Origin: Nocardia sp. BSTN01
GTDB taxonomy: Bacteria; Actinomycetota; Actinomycetes; Mycobacteriales; Mycobacteriaceae
Assembly (NCBI RefSeq): GCF_015354405.1
Contig: NZ_JADKYP010000001.1
Span: forward strand, 1-64,000
DNA length: 64,000 nt
Direction of reading: 5' to 3'
The notes below the pieces were generated by a model. The model was given only the letters and a program-made list of their open reading frames with translations. It had not been told where the DNA came from and made no database searches. Numbering within the stretch: position 1 is the stretch's first letter; every line of letters starts with the position of its first letter. Shown piece after piece: positions 37,926 to 47,733 of the stretch. The translations under genes were made by a program, and so were the position numbers.

Positions 37926-40900
37926 ATGCGTGACGCCGCTAGGCCCGTTGGGAAGCGCTGGGCGCTCGGCAACTGGGACCTGCGCTGGAAGGTTACGGCC
38001 GTGCTGGCCGTGCCGCTGCTCGTCGCGGTGGTACTCGGTGCTTCCAGGATCGCGTCCGAGTTCAGTGACTCGAGCCACCTGGATCAGGCGGTCGAGCACG
38101 TCGAGGCGATTCCGGCCGTCACCGGCCTGAGTGGTGCCGCGGCCACGGTCGCCGGTGGCCAGATGGCCGCGATCAGCCCGACCCAGTCACTGGTTCAGGA
38201 CGCGGACCTGACACGACTGGACGGTGCCATCCAGACCGCGCAGAAGGCCACGGCCAAGCTGGACGGCGTTCCGGGTGCGCGCGATGCGATCGAGCAGATG
38301 ATCAAGGGCGCCCAGACGGTGCGCGACCAGGGCACCAAACCCTCGCCGGTCCTCGCCGACGCGATCGCCCAGGAAGAGGCGATCCGCCAGAACAGCGTCC
38401 GCACGGTCGAGGAGATCGTCTCCACCATCTCCGACCCCGGCGTCGACGCGGCGAAGCTGCGCCTGGTCGACTCGCTGAACACCCGCGCGGTGATGGTCCA
38501 GGAGATCGCGGCCTCGGCCAAGACCCTGACCGGTGACGCCAAGGGCGGTCTGCACGACTTCCAGGTCGCCGGCAACACCGAGAAGTACATGCTGGACCTG
38601 CTGGCCAAGCGTCTGCCCGAGAACGATCCGACGATCGCCGAGCTGAACGGCTTGCTGCAGAACCGGATCACCATGACCAGCGGGCCGAACGTCGACGTCG
38701 GTCAGCTGCCGCTGATGGATATCAAGCAGTCGCTGGTCGACAGCCTGAACGGCTACACCAAGATCGTCGGTTCCTCGACCCAGGACATCACGTCGCGAGT
38801 GAACGACCTGGCCGGTAACGCCCGGGCCGGCGCTATTCAGTACGCGGTCATCGTCGTCCTGACGATTCTGGCCGCGCTGATCTTCGCCGTGCTGGTGGCG
38901 CGGGCCATGATCGTGCCGCTGCGCAAGCTGCGCCTGGCCGCGCTGCGCGTCGCCGAGCACGACCTCGGTTACGAGGTCTCGCGCCTGCGTGACGGCGCCA
39001 GCCCCGAGGATGTGCCGCTCGAGCCGATGCCGGTGCACACCGAGGAAGAGGTCGGCCAGCTCGCTCGCGCGGTCGACGACATCCACGGTCAGGCCCTGCG
39101 CTTGGCGGCCGACCAGGCCTCCATGCGTACCCAGGTCAACGATATGTTCGAGACCCTGGCGCGCCGGTCGAAGTCGCTGGTCGACCATCAGCTCTCGCTG
39201 ATCGAGGCGATGGAGTACGACGAGAAGGACCCGCGCCTGCTGGAGAACCTCTTCCGGCTCGACCACCTCGCCGCCCGTATGCGCCGAAACGGCGACAACC
39301 TGCTGATTCTGGCCGGTACCCGGCAGCGGCGCAGCAAGTCCGCGCCGGTCGAGATCGCGGACGTGCTGCGTGCCGCCATCTCCGAGGTCGAGGACTACGA
39401 GCGCGTGAAGCTGGGCGCCACCCCGCGCGGCGCCATCACCGAACCGGCCGCCTCCGACCTGGCGCACCTGTTCGCCGAGCTGCTCGACAACGCGCTGCGC
39501 GCCTCGCCGCCGGAGACCGACGTCAAGTTCACCTTCGCCCAGGCCCACGATCAGGGTCTGCTGATCGAGGTCGCCGACCGCGGTATCGGTATGCCGCCCG
39601 CGGAGATGGCATCGATCAACCGGCGCCTGGAAACGACCGCCGAGGTCGGCGCGGACACCGCGCGCCACATGGGTCTGTTCGTCGTCGGCCGGCTGGCCGA
39701 GCGGCACGGCCTCAACGTGCGCCTGCGCCCGACCTTCGACACCGCCCGCGACCCGGGCGTCACCGTCACCGTGCACGTGCCCAAGGCGATCATCGTGGCG
39801 CCGTCGGGTGGAGTGGTCTCGCTGCCGGATCAGTCCGGTGAGCAGGTGTCGGTGCCGCCCCAGCGGCCGTCCGCGGCGTCGTCGATGCAGATGCGCGGCG
39901 TCACCCGGACCCCGAGCGGCAACATGATGGTCACCGTGGATCCGGGCGTGAGCGGGCCGATTCCGATCACGCCGGCCGCGGATGCCGGCGACGACCGTAC
40001 GGTGCGCACCAACGGTGCCGCCGCGGCGGCGAACGGTTCGGCCGCGGGCGGACTTCCGCAGCGCCAGCCGGGCGGTGCGGTTCCGGGCGGCCTGCCGCAG
40101 CGGCAGCCGGGCGCCAACGGGCCGACCGCGCGTCATCCGCTCGCCGATGCCGAGCCCGGCACGGGCTTGCCGCAGCGTGAGCCGGGTGCCAACGGACCGC
40201 AGGCGCCCAAGGCGCAGCCGAACGCGAATCTGCCCCAGCGCGGCGGCTCCGCTACGGCGCAGCCCACCTCGGGTCTGGCGGCCAATATGCTCAAGCGTCA
40301 GCCGGGTGCGGCGGGTCAGCCGCCGCGGCCGGGCCGTCCGACGGGACTGCCGCAGCGGCCGCCGGCCGGCGGTAACGGCCTGTCGCAGCGCGAAGGCGGT
40401 CTGCCGCAGCGTGATTCGGGCTCGAGCCTGCCGCCGCGCGAAGGCGGTCTGCCGCAGCGCGGTGGCTCCGGCCTGCCGCCGCGTGCGCCCGCCGGTGAGG
40501 ACCGCCCCGCGGCGAGCCTGCCGGCCCGCGAACTCGGCGCCAACGGCCTGCCGCAGCGGACTCCCGGCACGAACGGCGCCCCGGCGCGCGAGGGTGGCCT
40601 CCCGCAGCGGGAATCCGCGAACGGTGGCCTGCCGCAACGGGAACCGTCCAACGGCGACCTGCCGCAGCGCGGCGCCGGAGGCGGCCTCCCGCAGCGGACC
40701 CCGGGTTCCAACGGCGCGCCGTCGCGCGAGGGTGCGCCCACCGGTCTGCAGCGCGATGGCGGCAGTGGTCTGCCGCAGCGGGACACCGGTAACGGCCTGC
40801 CGCAGCGGGACGCCGGTAACGGCCTGCCGCAACGGGATTCGGGCAGCGGTCTGCCGCAGCGCGGTGCCGGTGGCGGACTTCCGCAGCGTGAGGGCATCGG

Positions 40901-41561
40901 CGGACTGCCACAGCGCGACGCCGGAAGTGGTCTGCCGCAACGAGAGTCGAATGACGGTCTGCCGCAGCGTGCCCCGTCCACCGGCGGTCTGCCGCAGCGG
41001 CAACCGGGCGCCGGTCTGCCGCCGCGGCCGGAACCCACCCCGGGGCTGAGCCTGCCCGGACGTCATGCGCCGCAGCGGGACAGCTCCGCCGCGGACGCGA
41101 ATGCGGAATCCGGTGAGGGTCGGGAACGCGGCCGTCACAGCTACCGGTCGAACCCGCAGAAGACGGCCTCGTTCTTCCAGACCCGGCTGCAGCCCGCAGC
41201 CGACGCCGGCCCGTCGGAAGGGGGGAGTCCGATCTTCGCCGAGATGATGTCGGCGTGGCTCGCGGACCCCAACCCGGACCGGTCCCAAGTCGCCGCCTCC
41301 TTCGAATCCCCAGGTGACGAAGGCTGGCAGGCTGCCCGGCGGGCAGTGGAAACCTCGTCGGAGAAGCGGACGGCGGCCGGATTGCCGCAGCGCGATCCCG
41401 GTAATCGGCTGGTACCCGGTGGCGTCACCGGGCGGGCCGATCGGACGCCGAGCCGCGACCCAGAGTCGATCAGGTCAAGTCTGAGTCGTCACCAGCAGGG
41501 CGTCCGGGATGGCCGCGCAATGGGAGCAATGAACCTAACCGGAGATAAAGGAGACCGATGA
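37926..41561 (+). CDS. cvnA: Conservon sensor ATPase (CvnA-type, Rv3365c-like) with LPQR repeat tract
   Basis: 1211-residue membrane sensor. TM1 is at ~22-40. An extracellular nitrate/nitrite-sensing-like helical domain spans ~45-300, with TM2 at ~304-328. HAMP and a dimer helix follow ([20 protein letters not shown]), then a HATPase_c domain with N-box [17 protein letters not shown] (~512-525) and G-boxes VADRGIGMP and [14 protein letters not shown]. From ~709 to 1040 is a repeat tract with LPQR occurring 21 times (plus one near 1153). It ends in the conserved tail [34 protein letters not shown] at 37926, four-gene operon, ATGA overlap with the next gene. It lacks a standard H-box, as in conservons. 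Confidence 0.9.
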   Translation: MRDAARPVGKRWALGNWDLRWKVTAVLAVPLLVAVVLGASRIASEFSDSSHLDQAVEHVEAIPAVTGLSGAAATVAGGQMAAISPTQSLVQDADLTRLDGAIQTAQKATAKLDGVPGARDAIEQMIKGAQTVRDQGTKPSPVLADAIAQEEAIRQNSVRTVEEIVSTISDPGVDAAKLRLVDSLNTRAVMVQEIAASAKTLTGDAKGGLHDFQVAGNTEKYMLDLLAKRLPENDPTIAELNGLLQNRITMTSGPNVDVGQLPLMDIKQSLVDSLNGYTKIVGSSTQDITSRVNDLAGNARAGAIQYAVIVVLTILAALIFAVLVARAMIVPLRKLRLAALRVAEHDLGYEVSRLRDGASPEDVPLEPMPVHTEEEVGQLARAVDDIHGQALRLAADQASMRTQVNDMFETLARRSKSLVDHQLSLIEAMEYDEKDPRLLENLFRLDHLAARMRRNGDNLLILAGTRQRRSKSAPVEIADVLRAAISEVEDYERVKLGATPRGAITEPAASDLAHLFAELLDNALRASPPETDVKFTFAQAHDQGLLIEVADRGIGMPPAEMASINRRLETTAEVGADTARHMGLFVVGRLAERHGLNVRLRPTFDTARDPGVTVTVHVPKAIIVAPSGGVVSLPDQSGEQVSVPPQRPSAASSMQMRGVTRTPSGNMMVTVDPGVSGPIPITPAADAGDDRTVRTNGAAAAANGSAAGGLPQRQPGGAVPGGLPQRQPGANGPTARHPLADAEPGTGLPQREPGANGPQAPKAQPNANLPQRGGSATAQPTSGLAANMLKRQPGAAGQPPRPGRPTGLPQRPPAGGNGLSQREGGLPQRDSGSSLPPREGGLPQRGGSGLPPRAPAGEDRPAASLPARELGANGLPQRTPGTNGAPAREGGLPQRESANGGLPQREPSNGDLPQRGAGGGLPQRTPGSNGAPSREGAPTGLQRDGGSGLPQRDTGNGLPQRDAGNGLPQRDSGSGLPQRGAGGGLPQREGIGGLPQRDAGSGLPQRESNDGLPQRAPSTGGLPQRQPGAGLPPRPEPTPGLSLPGRHAPQRDSSAADANAESGEGRERGRHSYRSNPQKTASFFQTRLQPAADAGPSEGGSPIFAEMMSAWLADPNPDRSQVAASFESPGDEGWQAARRAVETSSEKRTAAGLPQRDPGNRLVPGGVTGRADRTPSRDPESIRSSLSRHQQGVRDGRAMGAMNLTGDKGDR
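40053..41030 (+). repeat. LPQR-coding repeat tract
   Basis: About 1 kb of imperfect repeats of GGL/NGL/SGL-PQR plus 3-12 spacer residues (ESANGG, DTGN, QPGAN). There are 21 exact LPQR copies here and near-copies LSQR, LPPR and LPAR. At DNA level the core is CTGCCGCAGCG(G/C). The composition is Gly, Leu, Pro, Gln and Arg. Confidence 0.92.
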
Positions 41562-41971
41562 ACCCCGATCTAGGTGGTACGAACCGTCAGCTGGATTGGC
41601 TGGTTTCGAACTTCGCCAACGAGGTTCCGGGCGTCGCTCATGCCGTGCTGGTTTCGGCGGACGGCCTGTTGATGGCCGCGAGCGCTCAATTGCCCGTCGA
41701 CCGTGCCGAACAGCTGTCCGCCGTGACCGCAGGTTTGGCCAGCCTCTCTGTCGGCGTTTCGAACCTGTTCGAAGGCGGCACGGTACTGCAGTCCGTGGTC
41801 GAGATGGAACACGGTTACCTACTGCTCATGGCAGTCGGTGACGGGTCCTATCTGGCCGTGCTGACGAACACGTCCTGCGATATCGGCCAGGTGGGCTACG
41901 AGATGGCCCTGCTGGTCGAGCGGGTGGGCCAGACAGTCCAGGCCACACCTCGCGTCACGATGGGTTCCTGA
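41558..41971 (+). CDS. cvnB: Roadblock/LC7 domain protein (CvnB)
   Basis: 137 residues forming one Roadblock/LC7 domain ([21 protein letters not shown], ...[25 protein letters not shown]). Such proteins regulate small GTPases; in conservons this subunit works with the GTPase CvnD. ATG at 41558 overlaps the sensor stop (ATGA). Matches Rv3364c. Confidence 0.93.
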   Translation: MNPDLGGTNRQLDWLVSNFANEVPGVAHAVLVSADGLLMAASAQLPVDRAEQLSAVTAGLASLSVGVSNLFEGGTVLQSVVEMEHGYLLLMAVGDGSYLAVLTNTSCDIGQVGYEMALLVERVGQTVQATPRVTMGS

Positions 41972-41978
41972 TGGTGGG

Positions 41979-42353
41979 ATGGACATAGACAACCAGCACG
42001 TGGGGAGCGCCGAGCCCAGCCTCGTCCGTCCGTACTCGCTGACCGCCGGTCGTACGCGGCCGACGGTGGAGTTGGCATTGGAGGCGCTCGTCGCATCGCA
42101 TCCGGTCGCCCTAGAGCGGCAGTTCGAACTGACCAACATCGAGACGTCAATCGTGGAGTTGTGCAGAGAATCGCCATCTGTTGCGGAACTTGCTGCCCGA
42201 CTGGGTATTCCGATCGGGGTGGCTCGAGTGCTCGTCGCCGACCTCATCGAGGCGGGACATGTTCGAGTTTCGGCGACTTTGAAAGACGATTCGAGCGACG
42301 ATGAACGTCGCGAGCTGATCGAAAGGGTTCTCAGTGGACTCCGGCGTATTTGA
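41979..42353 (+). CDS. cvnC: DUF742 HTH-like protein (CvnC)
   Basis: 124-residue DUF742 protein: LVRPYSLTAGRTRP, then a winged-helix-like part ETSIVELCRESPSVAELAARL and IPIGVARVLVADLIEAGHV. ATG at 41979. Its 3' end overlaps cvnD by 20 nt. Third member of the conservon (Rv3363c-like). Confidence 0.92.
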   Translation: MDIDNQHVGSAEPSLVRPYSLTAGRTRPTVELALEALVASHPVALERQFELTNIETSIVELCRESPSVAELAARLGIPIGVARVLVADLIEAGHVRVSATLKDDSSDDERRELIERVLSGLRRI

Positions 42354-42936
42354 TTCGACGGCCCAGGTCGATACCCGCAACGCCAAGCCGACCTCCGCGA
42401 AGATCGTGGTGGCCGGTGGCTTCGGTGTGGGTAAGACGACCTTGGTCGGTGCTGTATCGGAGATTGTTCCGCTGCGCACCGAGGCTTTGGTGACCAACGC
42501 CAGTGTGGGCGTCGACAGCCTGGCCGCCGTGCCGACGAAGGCCACCACCACGGTGGCCATGGACTTCGGCAGGATCAGCCTCGCCGACGATTTGGTGCTT
42601 TATCTGTTCGGCACACCCGGCCAGTACCGCTTCTGGTTCATGTGGGACGACCTGATTCGCGGCGCCATCGGGGCGGTAGTGCTGATCGACACCAGACGGC
42701 TCGAGGATTCCTTCGCCGCCGTCGACTACTTCGAGGCTCGTGGACTGCCGTTCCTGGTGGCCATCAACGAGTTCGACGACGCACCGCGGTACCCCCTGGA
42801 GGACATCCGCCAGGCGCTGGCCGTCCCGGCGGACGTGCCGATCATGTCGATCGACGCGCGCCGCCGTGAGCCGGTGAAGCAGGCGCTGGTCTCGGTCACC
42901 GAGTACGCGCTGCGCAAAGTGGTTCAGGGTTACTGA
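42334..42936 (+). CDS. cvnD: Conservon GTPase (CvnD)
   Basis: 200-residue Ras-like GTP-binding protein. Walker A is GGFGVGKTT (28-36), switch II/G3 FGTPGQ, and the G4-like motif AINEFDD, with DARRREPV near the C-terminal end. It acts with CvnB as a membrane-associated switch. GTG at 42334, overlapping cvnC by 20 nt. Matches Rv3362c. Confidence 0.93.
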   Translation: MDSGVFDSTAQVDTRNAKPTSAKIVVAGGFGVGKTTLVGAVSEIVPLRTEALVTNASVGVDSLAAVPTKATTTVAMDFGRISLADDLVLYLFGTPGQYRFWFMWDDLIRGAIGAVVLIDTRRLEDSFAAVDYFEARGLPFLVAINEFDDAPRYPLEDIRQALAVPADVPIMSIDARRREPVKQALVSVTEYALRKVVQGY

Positions 42937-43017
42937 TACGCCGGCGACCGGCCGCACGACGCGGCCGCGTCGGCGCGCGGTGCCACCACGACCGCCGATC
43001 GCCCGGTCCGGCGCGGT

Positions 43018-43023
43018 TACGCT
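43018..43023 (+). promoter_or_regulatory. -10 box of accD3, leaderless
   Basis: TACGCT, 6 nt before the GTG at 43030. No Shine-Dalgarno, no clear -35. Confidence 0.35.
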
Positions 43024-43029
43024 CGGGGC

Positions 43030-44571
43030 GTGAAGATCTCGGCGCGTGAGTTTTTCGACGGTGTGCTCGATCCCGGTTCGTATCGCAGCTGGGATCGAGA
43101 ACCGATCGAGGTGACCACTGCGCCGGCGTATCGCGCGGAACTGACCGCCGCGGCCGAGCGCAGCGGCACCGACGAATCGGTGCTGACCGGTGAGGGACGG
43201 TTGCGCGGGCGGCACGTCGCGGTGATCGCGTGTGAATTCGGCTTTCTCGCCGGATCGATCGGCGTGGCGGCCGCCGAGCGGATCGTCACCGCCGTCGAAC
43301 GCGCCACCGCACTGGGTCTGCCCCTGCTCGCCTCGCCCACCTCCGGCGGAACCCGCATGCAGGAGGGCACGGTGGCCTTCGTGCAGATGGTGAAGATCGC
43401 GGGCGCGGTGGCCGCACACAAGTCGGCCGGCCATCCCTATCTGGTGTATCTGCGCAATCCAACGATGGGCGGGGTGTTCGCGTCCTGGGGTTCGCTGGGG
43501 CATATGACCTTCGCCGAACCCGGAGCGTTGATCGGATTCCTGGGGCCGCGGGTGTACGAGGCCCTCTACGACCGGCCGTTCCCCGAGGGCGTGCAGACCG
43601 CGGAGAACCTGTACCGCAACGGGGTCATCGACGGGGTGGTGCCGGTCCGGTTCTTCCGCCGGATCGCACACCGCGTGTTGAACGTCGCGATTCCCATTGC
43701 GGGCCAGGCGAATTCGCGACCCCTCGCTACATCCGCGCAGGCCGACCGAGCGGGTGCGCCGGGTGTGGGTCGAGTGGGCTCGCCGGGCGCTGAGGGAGCC
43801 GATACACCGGCGTGGGAGTCGGTGTTGATCTCCCGGGATCCCCGGCGCCCTGGCATTCGGGAGCTGTTGCGGCAGGCGACCGATCGGGTGCCGTTGAGCG
43901 GTACGGGGCAGGGGGAATCCGACCGCACCGTCGTCCACGCCCTGGCCCGCCTGCGTGGCGAGCCGTGCGTGATCTTCGGCCACGACCGGGCCGGCCAGAC
44001 CGGTGAGAACACCATGGGGCCGGCGGCATTGCGCGAGGCGCGCCGCAGTATGCACCTGGCCGCCGAACTTCGTATCCCGCTGGTCATGGTCATCGATACC
44101 GCGGGGGCGGCATTGTCGCAGGAGGCCGAGGAACGCGGCCTGGCCCCGGAAATAGCCCGTTGCCTGGCCGATCTGGTCACGCTGGATACGCCGACCGTCT
44201 CGGTTCTGCTGGGGCAGGGCACCGGCGGCGGCGCACTGGCGCTCCTTCCCGCCGACCGGGTCCTCGCCGCGACCCACGGCTGGCTGGCTCCCTTACCACC
44301 GGAAGGCGCCAGCGCCATCGTCTTCCGGGATACCGACCACGCGCCGGAACTCGCCGCCGCCCAACGAGTCGTCGCGGCCGACCTGCTCGCCGACGGTGTC
44401 GTCGACCGCATCGTCGCCGAGCGACCCGACGCTGCCCACGAACCGATCGACTTCTCCCGCCGCATGGTCGCCGCCATCGCCGGGGAACTCGGGGGCTTGC
44501 GAACACGGCCGACAGCCGAGCTGCGCGCCCTTCGCCACCGCCGCTACCGTCGGCTGGGCGTTCCCGGCTGA
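43030..44571 (+). CDS. accD3: Acyl-CoA carboxylase carboxyltransferase, fused beta-alpha type (AccD3-like)
   Basis: 513 residues with two crotonase-fold halves: beta-like ~1-225 (SPTSGGTRMQEGTVAFVQM, TMGGVFASWGSLGH, FAEPGALIGFLGPRVYE) and alpha-like ~255-500 (FGHDRAGQTGENTMGPAALR, VMVIDTAGAALSQEAEERGL, LLGQGTGGGALALLPADRVL). They are joined by a ~45-residue disordered linker (near 236-270). It transfers carboxyl from biotin to an acyl-CoA. It matches Rv0904c AccD3 in M. tuberculosis. There is no zinc finger, unlike E. coli AccD. GTG at 43030. Confidence 0.85.
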   Translation: MKISAREFFDGVLDPGSYRSWDREPIEVTTAPAYRAELTAAAERSGTDESVLTGEGRLRGRHVAVIACEFGFLAGSIGVAAAERIVTAVERATALGLPLLASPTSGGTRMQEGTVAFVQMVKIAGAVAAHKSAGHPYLVYLRNPTMGGVFASWGSLGHMTFAEPGALIGFLGPRVYEALYDRPFPEGVQTAENLYRNGVIDGVVPVRFFRRIAHRVLNVAIPIAGQANSRPLATSAQADRAGAPGVGRVGSPGAEGADTPAWESVLISRDPRRPGIRELLRQATDRVPLSGTGQGESDRTVVHALARLRGEPCVIFGHDRAGQTGENTMGPAALREARRSMHLAAELRIPLVMVIDTAGAALSQEAEERGLAPEIARCLADLVTLDTPTVSVLLGQGTGGGALALLPADRVLAATHGWLAPLPPEGASAIVFRDTDHAPELAAAQRVVAADLLADGVVDRIVAERPDAAHEPIDFSRRMVAAIAGELGGLRTRPTAELRALRHRRYRRLGVPG

Positions 44572-44687
44572 ACTTGCGGTCCCGTGTCCGGCCGTGCGGA
44601 CCGAAGCCGAGCCACAGGAGGTTGCCTGGTCACATGCGATACTGGTCGAGTCACATCAGTCGGTCACCAATGCGGAGCGAGGACTCG

Positions 44688-45287
44688 ATGACAGCCGATC
44701 CGATGCCGAGCGACGATCGCGCACGCCCGCGATGGCCCGTGCCGCCACCGGAGGGATACACCGCCGACGATCTCGAACGACTGCCCGACCTTCCCCCACA
44801 TACCGAGCTGATCGACGGGAGCCTCGTCTTCGTGAGCCCGCAGATGATGTTTCATATGCGCGTCATCAATTATCTGGCTCGAACGCTCGGTGACCAGGCT
44901 CCCGGCAACCTGGAGGTGTGCCGGGAAATGACGGTGACGCTCGGGAGCCGGCAACGCCCCGAACCCGACATCATGGTGGTCTCTGCCGAAGCCGTCGCCG
45001 ACTTGGCGACCACGACCTTCGCTCCGGACGACGTAGTTCTCACCGTCGAGGTGGTCTCGCCCGATTCCGAGGAACGCGACCGCAAGCGCAAGCCACTTCT
45101 CTATGCCGAAGCGGGAATTCCGCATTTCTGGCGGATCGAGAACGCCGACGACCGCGCCGTGGCCTACGTTTACGAACTGGACCCGGCTACCAAGCAGTAC
45201 GCGCTCACCGGCATCCATCATGATCGGCTGCACTTGCGTGTCCCTTTCGACATAGACCTCGATCTCGGCCGGGCAACCGAGCGCTGA
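44688..45287 (+). CDS. Uma2 family (DUF820) PD-(D/E)XK protein
   Basis: 199-residue protein of the Uma2 restriction-endonuclease-like fold. Typical motifs are HTELIDGSLVFVSPQMMFH, RQRPEPDIMVVSAEAV (Asp) and VVLTVEVVSPDSEERDRKRK (Glu then Lys). It ends with the IPHFWRIENAD segment usual in this family. ATG at 44688; GAGCGAGG just upstream. Such genes are common and often multicopy in actinobacteria, and the function is poorly known. This one separates accD3 from the echA6 neighbourhood, which is adjacent in M. tuberculosis. Confidence 0.85.
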   Translation: MTADPMPSDDRARPRWPVPPPEGYTADDLERLPDLPPHTELIDGSLVFVSPQMMFHMRVINYLARTLGDQAPGNLEVCREMTVTLGSRQRPEPDIMVVSAEAVADLATTTFAPDDVVLTVEVVSPDSEERDRKRKPLLYAEAGIPHFWRIENADDRAVAYVYELDPATKQYALTGIHHDRLHLRVPFDIDLDLGRATER

Positions 45288-45342
45288 CGTTCGGGGTTCG
45301 GCCGGTCGACCTCGTGCGATCCGAACACGCAGGTGCGCGTCG

Positions 45343-45371
45343 TTGACGGCTCGGCAAACCGCTTCTACGGT
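45343..45371 (+). promoter_or_regulatory. Sigma-A-type promoter of the aldo/keto reductase gene, leaderless
   Basis: TTGACG (45343-45348), 17-nt spacer, TACGGT (45366-45371), 7 nt to GTG 45379. The TTG of the -35 is in frame with the ORF but belongs to the promoter, so it is not the start. Confidence 0.65.
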
Positions 45372-45378
45372 CGGAACG

Positions 45379-46233
45379 GTGACCTTTCGCAGCGAGAGCA
45401 GCACAGTACCGTCGGTGATTCTCAACGACGGCCATCTGATTCCGAGGCTGGGCTTCGGGGTCTTCCAGGTGCCGGAGGGACAGACCTTCGACACGGTCAC
45501 CGCCGCGCTGGAGGCGGGGTACCGCAGCATCGACACCGCGGCGGCCTACGGGAACGAGGCCGAGGTGGGGCGGGCGATCGCCGAATCGGGGCTGGCGCGC
45601 GACGAGGTCTTCCTCACCACGAAGCTGTGGAATGCCGACCAGGGGTACGACTCGACTCTGCGCGCGTTCGAGGCGAGCATGGAGCGGCTGGGGTTCGAGT
45701 ATCTCGATCTGTATCTGATCCACTGGCCGGTCGCGAGCGCGGATCGCTATGTGGACACGTTCCGCGCGTTCCAGTCGCTGAAGACTCAGGGCCGCATCGG
45801 CTCGATCGGTGTCTCCAATTTCCAGCCGGAACACCTACGGCGACTGATCGGTGAGACCGGTGAGGTGCCGGCGGTGAACCAGGTGGAGCTGCATCCCGCG
45901 CTCGCGCAGAACACGCTGCGCGCGTTCCACGCCGAGCACGGCATCGCCACCGAGGCGTGGAGTCCGCTCGGCCAGGGCGCGGAACTTAAGGATCCGACGG
46001 TGGGCGCGGTCGCCGAACAGGTCGGCCGCACGCCCGCGCAGGTTCTGATCCGGTGGCACCTGCAGCTGGGCAATATCGTCATTCCGAAGTCGGTGAATCC
46101 GGAGCGCATTCGCGAGAACTTCGACGTGTTCACCTTCGAACTCGACGCCGAGCAGATGACCACCCTCAACGCGCTCGACACCGGCAGCCGCGTCGGCCCG
46201 GATCCCGACACGTTCGCGATGGGCCTCGACTGA
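45379..46233 (+). CDS. Aldo/keto reductase
   Basis: 284-residue NADPH-dependent reductase of the AKR5/2,5-diketo-D-gluconate reductase type. The catalytic tetrad is visible: Asp52 and Tyr57 (SIDTAAAYGNE), Lys82 (LTTKLW) and His115 (LYLIHWP). It also has IGVSNFQPEHL and the cofactor motif VIPKSVNPERI. (beta/alpha)8 barrel. GTG at 45379 is fixed by the promoter. Substrate unknown. Confidence 0.93.
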   Translation: MTFRSESSTVPSVILNDGHLIPRLGFGVFQVPEGQTFDTVTAALEAGYRSIDTAAAYGNEAEVGRAIAESGLARDEVFLTTKLWNADQGYDSTLRAFEASMERLGFEYLDLYLIHWPVASADRYVDTFRAFQSLKTQGRIGSIGVSNFQPEHLRRLIGETGEVPAVNQVELHPALAQNTLRAFHAEHGIATEAWSPLGQGAELKDPTVGAVAEQVGRTPAQVLIRWHLQLGNIVIPKSVNPERIRENFDVFTFELDAEQMTTLNALDTGSRVGPDPDTFAMGLD

Positions 46234-46274
46234 GGCGGCGCACCCGTTTCCCAGCGGGTGGCGGACCGAACCAC

Positions 46275-47606
46275 TCAGGGCAGCCCCAGGTAACGCGTGA
46301 GCTCCACCGCTGCGGCGCGTCCCGCTCGGTTGGCGCCGATGGTGCTTGCCGACGGTCCGTATCCGATCAGGTGGATACGCGGGTCGGCCGCCACCCGAGT
46401 CGCGAGCTGCCCCGTCATCGTGATGCCGCCGCCGGGCCCGCGCAGTCGCAGCGGTGCCAGGTGGTCGAGCGCGCTGCGGAAACCGGTGGCCCAGAGGAGC
46501 ACATCGGCGGCCCGGAAGCTGCCGTCGGCCCACCGCACGCCCTCCGGTTCGATGCGGGCGAACATCGGATGCCAGGTCAGCGCGCCGCGCGCCCGGGCGG
46601 CGCGAATCCGGTCGTCGACCGGCAGTCCGGTCACCGACACCACCGATCGCGGCGGCAGACCCCGTCGCACGCGGTCCTCGACCATCGCGACCGCCCGGCG
46701 GCCCTCGTCGGGCCCGAACGGACCCTCGCGCCAGCGCGGCTCCGTCCGCGACACCCACGTCGTGCTCGTGACCTGGGAAATCTCATCGAGCAGCTGAACC
46801 GCCGAGATCCCCGCGCCGACCACCACGACGTGCTTACCGGCGAACTCCGCCGCGCTGCGGTAGTCGTGGGCGTGCAACTGCCGCCCGGCGAAGGTTTCCG
46901 CGCCCGGATAGTACGGAATGAACGGCTTTTCCCAGGTGCCGGTCGCATTGATCACGCCGCGCGCGCGGAGCGTCTCGCCGGTGGCACCGGGTAATCCGGT
47001 CGCTGCATCCGTCGATCGCCGCGAATCGGCGGCCGCGGACGGCTCGTCGGGTGAGCCCGGATCGGTGAAAGCATCGCGAGGCGTCGATCCGTCCGGCTCC
47101 GCTGCCGTGCCGGCCTCGCGAGCCGTCGAGGGCAGGCCATCGTCGCCGGTAACGGGCGGCGGAACGACGGAAACTCCTGCAGCCGAGCGGTTTTCACCGG
47201 CCGCGGTTTCGACGTGCAACAGCCCGTCCACCGACGTCCCCGGACATGTTGCGGTGGTTGCCCGATCGCACACCACCCGGACCGACACCGGCCGGCGAAC
47301 CTGCAGGTCGAACCGCTTTTCGTACAGCTCGAAATAATGCGGCACCGCGGTGGCGGCGGGGACGGAATCCGAACCGGCCGGCAGGGTTTCGGTGAACGAC
47401 ATCCCCGGCAGGTCGTGCACGCGATTCACCGTGCTCAAAGTCAGTGAAGGCCAGCGGAATTGCCATGCGCCACCGGGGCCGGGCGAGTGGTCGACGATGA
47501 CGAAATCGACTCCGGGGGTCAATCCGAGCCGCCGCAGGTGATAGCCGACCGACAGTCCGGCCTGGCCGGCGCCGATCACCACAATCTCGAAATCGGGTGC
47601 GGTCAC
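46275..47606 (-). CDS. FAD-dependent NAD(P)-binding oxidoreductase (CzcO-like)
   Basis: 443 residues. FAD motif VVIGAGQAGLSVGYHL at the N-terminus, NADPH motif VVVGAGISAVQLL, FMO-like LLWATGFRSALDHL, and a C-terminal second FAD-binding segment (LIGYGPSASTIGANRAG). A ~70-residue Ser/Ala/Gly/Pro-rich disordered insert sits at residues 137-210, unusual inside this fold. GTG at 47606 is fixed by a promoter with -10 TACTGT 7 nt upstream. Substrate unknown. Divergent from echA6. Confidence 0.85.
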   Translation of the reverse strand: MTAPDFEIVVIGAGQAGLSVGYHLRRLGLTPGVDFVIVDHSPGPGGAWQFRWPSLTLSTVNRVHDLPGMSFTETLPAGSDSVPAATAVPHYFELYEKRFDLQVRRPVSVRVVCDRATTATCPGTSVDGLLHVETAAGENRSAAGVSVVPPPVTGDDGLPSTAREAGTAAEPDGSTPRDAFTDPGSPDEPSAAADSRRSTDAATGLPGATGETLRARGVINATGTWEKPFIPYYPGAETFAGRQLHAHDYRSAAEFAGKHVVVVGAGISAVQLLDEISQVTSTTWVSRTEPRWREGPFGPDEGRRAVAMVEDRVRRGLPPRSVVSVTGLPVDDRIRAARARGALTWHPMFARIEPEGVRWADGSFRAADVLLWATGFRSALDHLAPLRLRGPGGGITMTGQLATRVAADPRIHLIGYGPSASTIGANRAGRAAAVELTRYLGLP

Positions 47607-47613
47607 CGCCGTC

Positions 47614-47641
47614 ACAGTACGCGTCGGGTGCGTTGCGGCAA
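47614..47641 (-). promoter_or_regulatory. Promoter of the flavoprotein gene, leaderless
   Basis: Minus strand: TTGCCG (47641-47636), 16-nt spacer, TACTGT (47619-47614), 7 nt to GTG 47606. A plus-strand TACAGT at 47654-47659 may serve echA6; the two overlap around ACTGT-N9-ACAGT. Confidence 0.55.
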
Positions 47642-47733
47642 CTGTCCGGCGCATACAGTGGAGTCGATACCGACCGGCGGGTGCGGTGAGGTGCGCCCCC
47701 GGAAGAGAAACCGCGCGAATGGGGAGAGGTCAG

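Noticed and set aside
40053-41030. Repeated units that could look like a CRISPR array
   Set aside because: The repeats are translated in frame inside the sensor protein, vary in spacing (3-12 residues) and have no cas genes nearby.
38187-41288. A 1033-codon open frame on the minus strand across the conservon sensor
   Set aside because: It is the antisense shadow of the GC-rich LPQR-coding strand: Arg/Gly-rich, no motifs, no SD. The plus-strand protein has clear domains.
45343-45379. Upstream TTG (45343) as start of the aldo/keto reductase
   Set aside because: The TTG is part of a TTGACG -35 element with a TACGGT -10 at 17 nt; the transcript would begin at the GTG at 45379.
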